Origin: Croceibacterium soli
Lineage (GTDB): Bacteria > Pseudomonadota > Alphaproteobacteria > Sphingomonadales > Sphingomonadaceae
Assembly (NCBI RefSeq): GCF_009828065.1
Contig: NZ_WTYK01000002.1
Coordinates: 62,001 to 126,000, forward strand
Length of the DNA: 64,000 nucleotides
Direction of reading: 5' to 3'
In this document: positions 25,995 through 35,146 of the stretch, in pieces
How positions within the stretch are numbered: the first letter of the stretch is position 1
Layout of the letters: every line of letters starts with the position of its first letter
Notes under the pieces: model-generated
The model's database searches: none
Told to the model about the DNA's origin: nothing
What the model saw: the letters and a program-made list of their open reading frames with translations, nothing else
Translations under genes and position numbers: made by a program

Positions 25995-28187
25995 TCAGAA
26001 GCGGTAGCTCAACTCCAGGCCGTAGCGCCGGGGGCGCGCCTTGAAGACGAAGCCGCCGGGCGAGAACTCCGCGTTGTACTCCTCGTCGAAGGCGTTTTCG
26101 GCGAACAGCGTTGCCGACCAGCTGTCGTGTTCGAGCCCGAGCCGCGCGTCGACGAGGTCGATCGGATCGCGGCTGGTGGTGTTGTACGGCTCCCACCAGG
26201 TGCGGCCGGTGCGGCGATAGTCGAGCCGCGCCAGCACGCCGAGATCGGACGCTCCGATCGGGGCCCGGTACTGCGCACCGAGGTTGACCGTATAGCGCGA
26301 GATCAGCGGCAGCTCGTTGCCGATCACCGTCGGGTCGGCGAATTCGGTGATCTTGCTGTCGGTGTAGCCGAGCGCGGCATTGAGCTCCAACCCCTTGACC
26401 GGCCGCGCCCGTGCCTCCAGCTCGAAGCCGCTGATCCGCGCTTCGGGAATATTGCCGAGGTTCTGGGTCGAATTGGCAGCCAGGAAGACGAAGAAGTAAC
26501 TGTTCTCGTTCCGCGTCGTATAAGCGTTCGCGGAAAGCGAAACGCGCCGGTCGAGGAACGAAGTGCGGGCGCCGATCTCAAGCGTTTCGGCGGTCTCCGC
26601 CTGGAAGATGTCGCCGACCCCGACGATGCCGTTGGACGCGGCAACGGCGCCCACGCCGGTCTGGTTGAACCCGCCGCTGCGGAAGCCGCGGCTGTAGCCG
26701 CCGTAGACCGTGACGGTCGGCGTCGGCTCCCAGGTGAGCGTCACTTTGGGCTGCAGGTCGTCGAACGAGACGCTGCGGACCTCGCCGGTCTGGCCCTGCG
26801 GAAAGCCGGGAACGTTGGGCAGGAAGCCGGCGGGCGTGAGGGTCGTGTTGCGGCGCCGATCGTGGTCGTAGCGGAGGCCGAGGTCGAGCGAGAGCTGCTC
26901 GGTAAAGTCGTAGCTGGCGTTGCCGAACACTGCCCAGGCGAAGTTGTTCTGCCGGTCGGCGAGGAAGGTCGCCTGGGGGTTGAGCGGATTGGTGCTGGGC
27001 GAGCGAAAGACCGGGAACACGCCGTTGCCGGTGTCGATCATGTTGCCGGTGGAGATGAAGCGGTTGGTGTCGATCGCATAGGCGCCGACGATGTAGCGGA
27101 ACGGCCGGTCTTCTGGCGAAGTAAAGCGCACTTCCTGGCTGATCGCCTCGACGTCGAGGAACTGGCTCTGGTTGAGGTCGAAGCCGAACAGGAAGAAGAA
27201 CAGCGATTCCTCGATCGGCAGGAAGTTGAACGAGTCGCCCGTGAGGATTTCCGAGAGCGTGTCGTAGCTCGTCACCGAGCTCAAGGTCCCCGCCTCGGTC
27301 TCCCAGCTCAGCCGAAGCGCGACGTTCTCCATGTCGCGGTCGTTCTGCCCGGGGTTGTTGACGCGGATCGGCAGGCTGGTGTCGTTCACGTCGTCGACGA
27401 TGTTGAAGTACAGCGCCTGAGTCCGCAGCCGGCTGAACGATCCGCGCAAGTCGGCCGTGAAAGCGTCAGTGGGCGTCCACAGCAGCGTGCCGCGGGCCGA
27501 AAGGTCCTCCACGGGATCGGCCTTCTCGCCGAGGTAGGGATTGTCCAGGAAGCCTTCGCTGTCGAGCCAGGAGCCGGCGAGGCGGAAGCGCAGCGTGTCG
27601 CTGATCGGTCCGCTGACGCCGCCGCGAAGCCAATAGCTGAAGCCGTTGTCGATGCCGGTGCGGATCTGGCCCTCGAACTCGTCGCTCGGCTGCTTCGTGC
27701 GGATGACGATCGCACCGCCGATCGCGTTGCGCCCATAGACCGCCCCCTGCGGCCCCTTCAGCACCTCGATCTGCTCGATGTCGAACAGCTCCTGGTTGAA
27801 TTGCGCCGGGTTTACTTGCTGCACGCCGTCGATCACCACCGCGACCGAAGGCTCGGAATTGCGCGCCTGGGTAATGCCGCGGATGACGATAAAGGCGTTG
27901 CCGGCGTTCTGCGTCTCGACCAGCGTCACGTTCGACGTGAGATTGATGAAGTCGCTCGGGCGTTCGATGCCGGCCGCCTCGATCGAAGCGGCAGTAAACG
28001 CAGTGATCGCGGCGGGAACGTCTTGCAGGCTCTCGTTACGGCGCAGGGCGGTTACGATGATGCCGTCGTCGTCCTGCTCAGCCGCGGATGGAGTGGGCGC
28101 TTCCTGCGCCGCGGCAGGGGCGGCGGCCAGGCCGGCGATCAAGGAAGCACCTGCCAAAAAGGTGCCACGTACGAACCCAGTCCCCAT
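25995..28187 (-). CDS. TonB-dependent receptor
   Basis: A 730-residue outer-membrane receptor without an STN domain. The start ATG 28187 follows GGAGGGGACGGGGC; 19 upstream in-frame residues are rejected because they are not signal-like. The signal peptide ends at AAPAAAQ. The TonB box reads DGIIVTALRR, the plug contains VLKGPQGAVYGRNAIGGAIV, and the barrel ends in the classic LELSYRF. This type (PRNAIGG plug) is abundant in sphingomonads for plant or aromatic compounds. It lies downstream of a flavoprotein hydroxylase, so it may import that enzyme's substrate, but the 209-base gap means it may be separately transcribed. Confidence 0.92.
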   Translation of the reverse strand: MGTGFVRGTFLAGASLIAGLAAAPAAAQEAPTPSAAEQDDDGIIVTALRRNESLQDVPAAITAFTAASIEAAGIERPSDFINLTSNVTLVETQNAGNAFIVIRGITQARNSEPSVAVVIDGVQQVNPAQFNQELFDIEQIEVLKGPQGAVYGRNAIGGAIVIRTKQPSDEFEGQIRTGIDNGFSYWLRGGVSGPISDTLRFRLAGSWLDSEGFLDNPYLGEKADPVEDLSARGTLLWTPTDAFTADLRGSFSRLRTQALYFNIVDDVNDTSLPIRVNNPGQNDRDMENVALRLSWETEAGTLSSVTSYDTLSEILTGDSFNFLPIEESLFFFLFGFDLNQSQFLDVEAISQEVRFTSPEDRPFRYIVGAYAIDTNRFISTGNMIDTGNGVFPVFRSPSTNPLNPQATFLADRQNNFAWAVFGNASYDFTEQLSLDLGLRYDHDRRRNTTLTPAGFLPNVPGFPQGQTGEVRSVSFDDLQPKVTLTWEPTPTVTVYGGYSRGFRSGGFNQTGVGAVAASNGIVGVGDIFQAETAETLEIGARTSFLDRRVSLSANAYTTRNENSYFFVFLAANSTQNLGNIPEARISGFELEARARPVKGLELNAALGYTDSKITEFADPTVIGNELPLISRYTVNLGAQYRAPIGASDLGVLARLDYRRTGRTWWEPYNTTSRDPIDLVDARLGLEHDSWSATLFAENAFDEEYNAEFSPGGFVFKARPRRYGLELSYRF

Positions 28188-28263
28188 GCCCCGTCCCCTC
28201 CTCTCATGGCGGGACGGTCGGGCTGGCCTGGCGGGCCGGCACACGCCATCCGCTTGTTTTCGG

Positions 28264-28292
28264 AAGCTATGTACCTAATTTTACCAAGTCAA
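28264..28292 (-). promoter_or_regulatory. Possible promoter for the receptor at 25995-28187
   Basis: On the minus strand TTGACT (28292-28287) is followed after 17 bases by TAGCTT (28269-28264), inside an unusually AT-rich stretch of the 209-base gap. The -35 element is good, the -10 element weak. The stretch could also contain an operator. Confidence 0.4.
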
Positions 28293-28396
28293 GCGAGGGA
28301 TTTAGGCCGCCGACGACCGAGATCTCCTTGGCAGGCTCTTCGATCAGCACTTGGAGACAGGTTCGAAGAACTGGCTTTCGACTTTAGCTCGGCGGA

Positions 28397-30001
28397 TCAC
28401 GACTGCTGCATGGCGCCTGGCGCTGGCGACCGGCCCGTGAGCTGCTGCAATGCCTCTCTCAGCGCGGCATCGTGGTCCTTAGCGGACTCGTCGCAGCGCC
28501 AGCCGACGATGCCGTCCGGACGCACGATCACAGCCGAAGCGTTCGTCAGGCCAAGTCCGGCAACGTCCCGCTCATCGGCGAACCGGTGCGCTTCGAGACG
28601 GCCCGACCTTTCGGCGGCGTCGATCCAGCCGGTGCCCGCCGGTCCGGCCAGCAGCACGAAGTCGCGGCCGACGAGATCGAGGGTCGAAAGATCGCGACCG
28701 CCGTGCCGGATCCAAGCATGCCCCAGCCGAGTACCGGGGCGTCCGCTCGGCTGCTCGGGCGCTTCGACCGAAGCGCCTTCGCGACTTGCGCCGACCACCG
28801 CGCCGGAACGGTAGACCGGGCCCAGCTCGATCGCCGTATCCTGCAGGTTCGGCGCCAGGTCTTCGGCGGGCAGCGAGGAGTCCACCCGTTCGACGTAGCG
28901 GCGGAAGGCCTGCTCCACGGTCAGGTGAGCAACGGGCCGGCGCTCCGCATCGTAGCTGTCCAACAGGGCAGGATCCGCCCTGCCGTCCAGCACCATCGCC
29001 ATCTTCCAGACCAGGTTGTGAACGTCGGCCACGCCGGTGTTGCCGCCAAAACCCCCGGTCGGCGGCATGACGTGGGCAGCATCCCCTGCCAGGAAGATGT
29101 CGCCCTGCCGAAAAGCGGCAGCCGTTTCCGCGCTCGCGCTCCAGGGCTGGACGTTCTCGATCAGCACCGGAAAATCGTCCGCCACGCCCAGCGCCGCGCG
29201 CACGAGCTCGGCGCACGAGTCGAACGGCAGCTCGCGCTCCAGAAGGTCTTCCCGCCCGCCCTGCTCGTCGAACGTCGAAAACACCGCCAGGAACCCGGCG
29301 TCTTCCGTGATCGAGAACCTGAAGAACGCCAGCATGCGGGGCTGGTTGACGTAGACGACGCTCAGGTTGCGGCCGCGCAACAGCGAACTCACATCGGCCT
29401 TGAAATAGATCGTTGCGCATTTGGCGAACGCGCCCCTGCCCTGCATCGGAATGCCGAGCGTTCTGCGGACCGGACTGTGCGCTCCGTCCGCGGCGATAAG
29501 GTAGCGTGCGCGAATGCGCCTCTCCTCGTCGCCGTCACGCGCGCGAGTCGTCACCGTGACTCCGGTCTCGTCCTGCGTCACCCCGGTCACTTCGGTCGAA
29601 TAGCGGAGGTCGGCGCCAAGGCCGGCGGCATGCCGGCGAAGCACCGGCTCGAGCCCGATCTGCGTGATGAAGAGCCGGCGTACGGGACTGAGGTCCTCCA
29701 CGCCTTCGTTGAACGAGCGATAGAAGGACGCGAGCTCCCTGCCCGCCAGGCTGTCCACCGCCACGATGGCGCCGTTCTGCACGAACTCGCGCTCCGCCGC
29801 CGCTTCCACGGCGTCCTGCAGGCCAACGCTGCGGAAGATCTCGAGCGTTCTTTGGTGGAACGAGGCGGCACGCGGGTGGATGGCCGTTCCGCGATGCCGC
29901 TCGACCAATACATGCGGCACTTGGTGGTGCGCGAGCAGGACCGATGCGGAGAGCCCCACGAGGCTGCCGCCGACGACCACGACCGGAACTTGCTCGTCCA
30001 T
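28397..30001 (-). CDS. FAD-dependent aromatic-ring hydroxylase-like monooxygenase
   Basis: A 534-residue flavoprotein of the PheA/TfdB-type (FAD_binding_3) hydroxylases. The FAD dinucleotide fold is VVVVGGSLVGLSASVLLA at the N terminus, slightly off the GxGxxG form. The NAD(P)H/FAD motif YLIAADGAHSPVR lies near residue 165, and the second FAD motif GDAAHVMPPTGGFGGNTG near 305. A thioredoxin-like C-terminal domain, typical of the group, covers the last 170 residues. Such enzymes hydroxylate phenols, polyketides or related rings with NAD(P)H and oxygen. It is 66 bases downstream of the MetE-like pair on the same strand and may share their transcript. The substrate is unknown. Confidence 0.88.
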   Translation of the reverse strand: MDEQVPVVVVGGSLVGLSASVLLAHHQVPHVLVERHRGTAIHPRAASFHQRTLEIFRSVGLQDAVEAAAEREFVQNGAIVAVDSLAGRELASFYRSFNEGVEDLSPVRRLFITQIGLEPVLRRHAAGLGADLRYSTEVTGVTQDETGVTVTTRARDGDEERRIRARYLIAADGAHSPVRRTLGIPMQGRGAFAKCATIYFKADVSSLLRGRNLSVVYVNQPRMLAFFRFSITEDAGFLAVFSTFDEQGGREDLLERELPFDSCAELVRAALGVADDFPVLIENVQPWSASAETAAAFRQGDIFLAGDAAHVMPPTGGFGGNTGVADVHNLVWKMAMVLDGRADPALLDSYDAERRPVAHLTVEQAFRRYVERVDSSLPAEDLAPNLQDTAIELGPVYRSGAVVGASREGASVEAPEQPSGRPGTRLGHAWIRHGGRDLSTLDLVGRDFVLLAGPAGTGWIDAAERSGRLEAHRFADERDVAGLGLTNASAVIVRPDGIVGWRCDESAKDHDAALREALQQLTGRSPAPGAMQQS

Positions 30002-30067
30002 CTCCTATGCGCCCTTCCTCTTCCGAACCGCGGTCTCCGCGCCTTCATCGAAGCTGTTGGATGGCGG

Positions 30068-31186
30068 TCACCGATACCGTCGACCTGCGATGCGCGCGCC
30101 CTCCGCCAGCGCCGCGAGCTTCGCCCAGACGACCTCCGGATCGAGGTTGTTTGCGCCGGCGTGCACCGAGAAGCCGCAGTCCACGCCCGCCATGATCCGC
30201 TCGCGGCCGAGCAGGTCGGCATAGCGCCCAATCCGCTGGGCGATCAATTCGGGGTGCTCGATATACGGGCTCTGCGGCTCGATCATGCCGGGGCACAGCA
30301 CTTTGCCTTCGGGCAGCGGGTTCTCTTCGAAATAGGCGAACTCGTGCCCGTGGCGCGGGTTGGCGCCTTCGAGCAGCACCGTCTGCGGCCGCGCGCTCCA
30401 GACGATGTCGGCGATGTCCGCCAGCGGCACGTCGCAGTGGTGCGGCCCGGGATAATTGCCCCAGCACAAGTGCATCCGCAGCTGCTCGGGCGGGATGTTG
30501 CGCAGTGCATGGTTGAGCGCTGCCACGTTCATGCCGATCCGCTTGCGGAAATCCTCCAGCGACAAATGCGTGAACTGCACATGCCGGCCCATGGCCAGGT
30601 CCGGACAATCGACCTGCAGCGTAATGCCGGCCGCAGCGATCGTCTCGTATTCGTGGCGCAGCCCTTCGGCCAGGGCGAAGACGTACTCCTCGTCGCTGGG
30701 GTAATGCTGGTTCGGGAAGAACAGCGCGGTGACGCCGGGGCTGGCGGCGGACATGAAGGTCTCGTGACCGCCGGCCAGGCGCCGGAGCCGCTCGGCATCC
30801 TTGCGCGGCGCCTCCATGTCGATCACCTCGATCGGCGCCGTGCAGGCCGGCGCGCTGCGTCTGGCGCGGCCCTTGTTGCCGAACACTTGCGCCTTCGCCC
30901 CGGGAAACTCCTCGAGATCCTGGAACTCGTACTGCCCGGCCTCGCCGCCGAAGCCCGAAAGGCGGTGCTTGATGTATGTGGCGTAGCTCGGCTTGGACAT
31001 TTCGCCGTCGTTGATCGCGGTGATCCCGGCCTGCTTCTGCCGTTCGACGACATGCGCCGTCGCCTGCTCGATCGCATCGTCGAGCGTGCCCTGATCGACG
31101 GCCTCGCCGGCCTCGCGCGCGAACATCAGTTCGAGCAGGTTCTCGGGGCGCGGCAGGCTGCCGGTGTGCGTGGTCCTGAAGCTCAT
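30068..31186 (-). CDS. MetE-like cobalamin-independent methyltransferase, short form (copy 2)
   Basis: A 372-residue protein of the methionine synthase II (Meth_synt_2) family, equal to only the catalytic C-terminal half of MetE. It has the N-terminal THTGSLPRPENLLELMF, then DGEMSKPSYATYIKHRLSGF. Likely zinc ligands lie in MHLCWGNY (His-x-Cys), in the Glu of LLEGANPRHGHEF and in MAGVDCGF. Members of this family act on homocysteine or on other thiols and methyl or alkyl donors, so methionine synthesis is not assured. The ATG overlaps the stop of the upstream copy, so the two are coupled. The pair differs strongly in sequence and may form a heterodimer. Confidence 0.82.
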   Translation of the reverse strand: MSFRTTHTGSLPRPENLLELMFAREAGEAVDQGTLDDAIEQATAHVVERQKQAGITAINDGEMSKPSYATYIKHRLSGFGGEAGQYEFQDLEEFPGAKAQVFGNKGRARRSAPACTAPIEVIDMEAPRKDAERLRRLAGGHETFMSAASPGVTALFFPNQHYPSDEEYVFALAEGLRHEYETIAAAGITLQVDCPDLAMGRHVQFTHLSLEDFRKRIGMNVAALNHALRNIPPEQLRMHLCWGNYPGPHHCDVPLADIADIVWSARPQTVLLEGANPRHGHEFAYFEENPLPEGKVLCPGMIEPQSPYIEHPELIAQRIGRYADLLGRERIMAGVDCGFSVHAGANNLDPEVVWAKLAALAEGARIAGRRYR

Positions 31187-32220
31187 GCCAGCTCTTCGCG
31201 CACGATCCTGGCGCCTTCCGCCAGCGCCTTCATCTTGCCGAACGCGACCTCGCGCGGGAGGTACTTGAGCCCGCAGTCGGGCGCCGGGATGATCCGGCTC
31301 GCGTCGACGTAGGGCAGCGCCCTGCGGATGCGCACGGCGACCGTCTCCGGCTCCTCGACGGCGTGGGTCGAGAGATCGAGCACGCCGAGGATGATGGTCT
31401 TGCCGGGCAGGGTCTCGAGGATCTTGCAATCGAGCTCCGACTGCGCGGTTTCGAGCGAGATCTGCAGAACTCCGCTGCCGGCCAGCTCGGGCAGGAAGTT
31501 GTACCCCTGCGGCCGTTCGTGGATCAGCGCGGCATAGCCGAAGCAGATGTGCAGCGCCGTAGTGCCCGTGACTCCCTCGAGCGCGGCCTCCAGGGCCTTG
31601 AGGCCATACTGGCGGGCCTTCTCCGGCCGCGCCTGCATATAGGGCTCGTCCAGCTGAACCACGTCCGCCCCGGCAGCGAACAGGTCCTTGATCTCGCCGT
31701 TGACCGCCCGGCCATAGGCGACCGCGAGCGCCTCCGGATCGCCGTAGTAATCGTCCTGCGCCTGCTGGCTCATCGTGAACGGGCCGGGCACGGTGATCTT
31801 GATCGCCTTCTCCGGGCTCGCGTGCTCGCGGAGGAACTCGACGTCCCGCACCTGCACCGGATGGCGCCGGGTGATCGGCCCGACCACCCGCGGCACCGGA
31901 ACCGGCTCCCCGCTGCGATCGAGAGCCGTGCCGTGGTTCTCCATGTCCACGCCGTCCAGCGCCGTGGCGAAACGGTTCGAGTAGCTCTCGCGCCGCATTT
32001 CCCCGTCGGTGATGATGTCGAGCCCGGCGCGCTCCTGCTCGTGGATGGCCCAGACGGTAGCATCGTCCCAGGCCTGCGGGAGCAACTCTTCCGCGACACG
32101 CCACAGCTCCTTCTGCCGCGTTCGCGGCGGGAAGCGGCCGGCGAGCTTTTCACGGTCGATAAGCCAGTCGGGTTGGGCGTAGGAACCGACCAGCGAAGTC
32201 GGCAGCAGGGGAAGCGGCAT
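31183..32220 (-). CDS. MetE-like cobalamin-independent methyltransferase, short form (copy 1)
   Basis: A 345-residue single-domain relative of MetE. It begins PTSLVGSYAQPDWLID, contains DGEMRRESYSNRF, and has likely zinc ligands in LHICFGY (His-x-Cys), a Glu in DLSTHAVEEPE and Cys in PAPDCGLKYL. Full MetE is about 750 residues with two barrels; here only the catalytic barrel is present. Short forms include enzymes that transfer alkyl groups to thiols such as coenzyme M, as well as uncharacterised ones. It lies between a methyltransferase-like gene and the second copy, in a cluster with a flavin hydroxylase and an efflux pair. A role in demethylating or thiol-trapping a toxic or growth substrate is an inference. 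Confidence 0.82.
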   Translation of the reverse strand: MPLPLLPTSLVGSYAQPDWLIDREKLAGRFPPRTRQKELWRVAEELLPQAWDDATVWAIHEQERAGLDIITDGEMRRESYSNRFATALDGVDMENHGTALDRSGEPVPVPRVVGPITRRHPVQVRDVEFLREHASPEKAIKITVPGPFTMSQQAQDDYYGDPEALAVAYGRAVNGEIKDLFAAGADVVQLDEPYMQARPEKARQYGLKALEAALEGVTGTTALHICFGYAALIHERPQGYNFLPELAGSGVLQISLETAQSELDCKILETLPGKTIILGVLDLSTHAVEEPETVAVRIRRALPYVDASRIIPAPDCGLKYLPREVAFGKMKALAEGARIVREELA

Positions 32221-32338
32221 CGAAGCTCCTCTCTCACTCCGTCATTGCGCGCCGATGGCGCCGCGCATTCGGGTTTTTCCAAGTGTTTGCTGGGTTAATG
32301 CGCTGCTGGCAATGGCGAAGCCGCCCCACTCGCAGCCA

Positions 32339-33520
32339 CTAATCCCGGCGGGCGATGACATAGCTCTCGTCGTTGAACCACAGTTCTCCATGCTTGCTCA
32401 GCACCGCACGGGTCGCCTCGAGATAGTCCGACCGGCTCATCGCCTTCCCGAGGCGGTCGTCCTCGATCTGCGCGACGTATGTCGCGGCGTTCCACGCGGC
32501 GAGCAGGGTCGATGTCCCGATCGAGCTCGCCGCGCTGTCGATCTCGTCGGGCATCGTGTGCATCCTGTAACGGAACACCGACGCCTCCTCGGTGAGCGGT
32601 TCGAAGACGAAGCGCTCTGCCTCCTCGTTCAGAGCGTCCCGCGTCGCATCCAGCAGGTCCCGCCGGGAGGCGATGAACGGGTTCTCGCCCGGCCAGACTT
32701 TCTGCACGATTTCCAGCCCCGGGTCGGCTCCGGCCGAATGAATGCCCAGCAGTCGGCCGCCGGGCCCCAGGGCTCGCGCGAGCGGCGCAAGGACGCGCCG
32801 TGCCTTGAACTCGGTCGGAGCCCGCAAGCGGAACGGCTGGCTCGCGAGGATGAGGTCGAAGTCCGCGACCGGCCGGCCCTGCTGCGGGATGACGTCGTGC
32901 AGCAGGAAGCGCCGATCCTTGCGGTAGATCACCAAAGTCGCCGGCGTCTCCGGAACGAGCCCCCCGGATCGGCCGACATGGGTTTTCCAATTCTCCGAGA
33001 GGAAGGGCTGCAACTGGAGGATCTGCTGCTCGAACTCCGCGCTGGTTTCGCCTTCCAGCGCCAGCTCCTGCCAGCGCATGCGGCTTGCAGCCAGCGGGTT
33101 CGCCGGCTGCAGCCATGGGGCATCGGCGTAGGAGATGTTGGTCAGCGCTAGCACCGTCTCCGGGTGCTCGAGAAGCCGGTCGGGCATCTTCTCCAGGGTG
33201 AGCCGGACGTCTTCCAGGCTGATCTCCTTGCCCGCCACGTAGAACGGGACACGCTGGAAGCGGCGATGCATGGAACGAAGCGCGCGGGCCAGGACAGTGC
33301 CGTCGCCCGTGCCGGCATCGAAGAACCGCAAGGCTGGCGGCCGGGGCGCGATCCCGTGCAACTCGCGCGCTATCCGTTCCCCGATGATCAGCTTTTCCGA
33401 ACACGTGGTCACGAACATCAGGTATTTCTGGCGGTTGTCGTAAAAGCGGAAGTCCTTCTCCTTGCTTCCGCCGCCACGCGCCGAAGCCGGGTTCTCCGAG
33501 GGCATTTCCGCTGTGGTCAT
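32339..33520 (-). CDS. SAM-dependent methyltransferase-like protein
   Basis: A 393-residue protein. Its clearest motif is ALRFFDAGTGDGTVLARAL near residue 65, which looks like the SAM-binding motif I of class I methyltransferases. A second strand-turn such as DFDLILASQPFRLRAP and a later GPGGRLLGIHSAG would suit motifs IV-V. The start ATG 33520 has GGAG eight bases upstream; a GTG nine bases earlier is less favoured. No signal peptide is visible. The family is not one I can name. It precedes the MetE-like pair on the same strand (118-base gap) and may supply or use the same methylated compound. Confidence 0.7.
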   Translation of the reverse strand: MTTAEMPSENPASARGGGSKEKDFRFYDNRQKYLMFVTTCSEKLIIGERIARELHGIAPRPPALRFFDAGTGDGTVLARALRSMHRRFQRVPFYVAGKEISLEDVRLTLEKMPDRLLEHPETVLALTNISYADAPWLQPANPLAASRMRWQELALEGETSAEFEQQILQLQPFLSENWKTHVGRSGGLVPETPATLVIYRKDRRFLLHDVIPQQGRPVADFDLILASQPFRLRAPTEFKARRVLAPLARALGPGGRLLGIHSAGADPGLEIVQKVWPGENPFIASRRDLLDATRDALNEEAERFVFEPLTEEASVFRYRMHTMPDEIDSAASSIGTSTLLAAWNAATYVAQIEDDRLGKAMSRSDYLEATRAVLSKHGELWFNDESYVIARRD

Positions 33521-33576
33521 AAGACGCACTCCGTTCGAAAGACGTACCCGCTTACCGGACTATCCCACCCACCATT

Positions 33577-35145
33577 TCACCGCCGCCCGTGGATCGCGTT
33601 GCGGCGCATCAGCAGGACCAGCGGGATCGACGCCAGGCTGAGCCACATCATTGCGTAGAAATCGTTCACATAGGCGATCATCGCCGCCTGCCGGGTCACT
33701 TCCGCGTCGATCACCGCGAGTGCGGCATCGCCGTACGCCGGGAACCGATCGAGCGCGGAGAGATCCATCATGCCGGTGAGGCCGGGCGTGACGTGGCTCG
33801 CCAGTTCGCTGTGACTGGTCTGGATGTTGCGCGCGAGGAGGGTCATCACCACCGAGATTCCGATCGACGAGCCGACGGAGCGGGTGAGGTTGAGCAAGCT
33901 CGAGCCGTCGGTGCGCAGGTGCGGCGGCAGGGTCGCGAAAGCGCTGGCGTTGAGCGGTATGAACACCAGTCCGATGCCGAGGCCCTGCACCAGGCCCGAT
34001 ATGACGATGTTGTAGTAATCCACCTCCAGCGACCAGCCGGCCATCCAGTTGAGCGACCATGCGCCGACCGCAAACCCGACGGCGACGATCCACCGCGCAT
34101 CGACCCCCTTGCGCATCAGCAGGCCCGACACCTGCATGCTGACGAGCACCCCGATCCCTCGCGGCATCAGCACCATGCCGGTGTCGATCACGTCGTAGGC
34201 GAAGAGCTGCTGCAGCATCGGCGGAAGCAGCGCCATCGTCGCGAACATAACCGCGCCGACCACCACCATGAACAGCAGCGAGACCACGAAGTTGACGTCG
34301 GCGAACAGGGCGCGCGGGAACAGCGGCTCTTTCGCGGTCACCAGGTGGATGATCATCACCCAGGCGGCCGCGATCGTGCAGCCCAGGTAGATCCAGATCT
34401 CAGTCGAATCGAACCAGCCGACGTGGTTGCCGCGGTCGAGCAGGAGCTGGAGCGCGCTGAGCGCGACGGCGATCATCGCGAAGCCGAACAGGTCGAACCG
34501 CCGCCGGCGCACCGCGCGAGACGGCAGCTGGGCCATGAGAATGGCCAGCGAGGCGATCCCGACGGGAAGGTTGACGTAGAACACCCATCGCCAGGTCCAG
34601 TTCTCGGTCAGCCAGCCGCCCAGGATCGGGCCCAGGATCGGCCCGATCATGACGCCCAGCCCCCATAGGGCGATGATCTGCGGCTGCCGGCTCGGCCGCG
34701 TCGTGTCGAGCAGGACGCTCTGGCTGAGCGGCGCGATGAACGCTCCGGTGACTCCCTGGAGGGCGCGGAACACCACCATCTCCTGCAGGTTCTGCGCCAT
34801 GCCGCACAGCATCGAAAAGACGATGAAGCCGGCGACGGACCAGAGGAAGAGATTGCGCGAGCCGATCCGGTCGGCCAGCCACCCGGTGATCGGCATCGCC
34901 ACCGCCGAAGCGATGATATAGCTCGTCAGCACCCAGCTGATCGTGTCCGGCGTCGCCCCCAGCGCCGATTGCATATGCGGGATCGCCACGTTGGCGATGG
35001 TCGTGTCGAGCACCTGAAGCAACGAAGCGCTCATCACCCCGAGGATGAAGAGCGGCCGGTTCTTCACGTGAAGCTGAGCGACATCCTCGAGCTGCGCGGG
35101 CTGTTCACGGCGACCGGCGCGCCGCGGGGCACCCTCCCCGGCCAA
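33577..35145 (-). CDS. EmrB/QacA-type MFS drug:H+ antiporter (DHA2, 14 TM)
   Basis: A roughly 520-residue multidrug exporter of the DHA2 group. Motif C/D features such as LQVLDTTIANVAIPHMQ near the N terminus and GWLADRIGSRNLFLWS are diagnostic, and about 14 hydrophobic helices can be counted. The start is uncertain: TTG 35145 lies two bases before the end of the upstream membrane-fusion gene, and a later GTG (before KNRPLFILG) is possible. It pairs with the adjacent EmrA-like gene to form an inner-membrane pump that works with an outer-membrane channel not found here. The pump may export a product or toxic intermediate of the neighbouring enzymes. Confidence 0.9.
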   Translation of the reverse strand: MAGEGAPRRAGRREQPAQLEDVAQLHVKNRPLFILGVMSASLLQVLDTTIANVAIPHMQSALGATPDTISWVLTSYIIASAVAMPITGWLADRIGSRNLFLWSVAGFIVFSMLCGMAQNLQEMVVFRALQGVTGAFIAPLSQSVLLDTTRPSRQPQIIALWGLGVMIGPILGPILGGWLTENWTWRWVFYVNLPVGIASLAILMAQLPSRAVRRRRFDLFGFAMIAVALSALQLLLDRGNHVGWFDSTEIWIYLGCTIAAAWVMIIHLVTAKEPLFPRALFADVNFVVSLLFMVVVGAVMFATMALLPPMLQQLFAYDVIDTGMVLMPRGIGVLVSMQVSGLLMRKGVDARWIVAVGFAVGAWSLNWMAGWSLEVDYYNIVISGLVQGLGIGLVFIPLNASAFATLPPHLRTDGSSLLNLTRSVGSSIGISVVMTLLARNIQTSHSELASHVTPGLTGMMDLSALDRFPAYGDAALAVIDAEVTRQAAMIAYVNDFYAMMWLSLASIPLVLLMRRNAIHGRR

Positions 35146-35146
35146 A

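Noticed and set aside
30068-32220. Assignment of the two MetE-like genes as metE
   Set aside because: Each has only the catalytic half of MetE, and such short forms include enzymes with other substrates.
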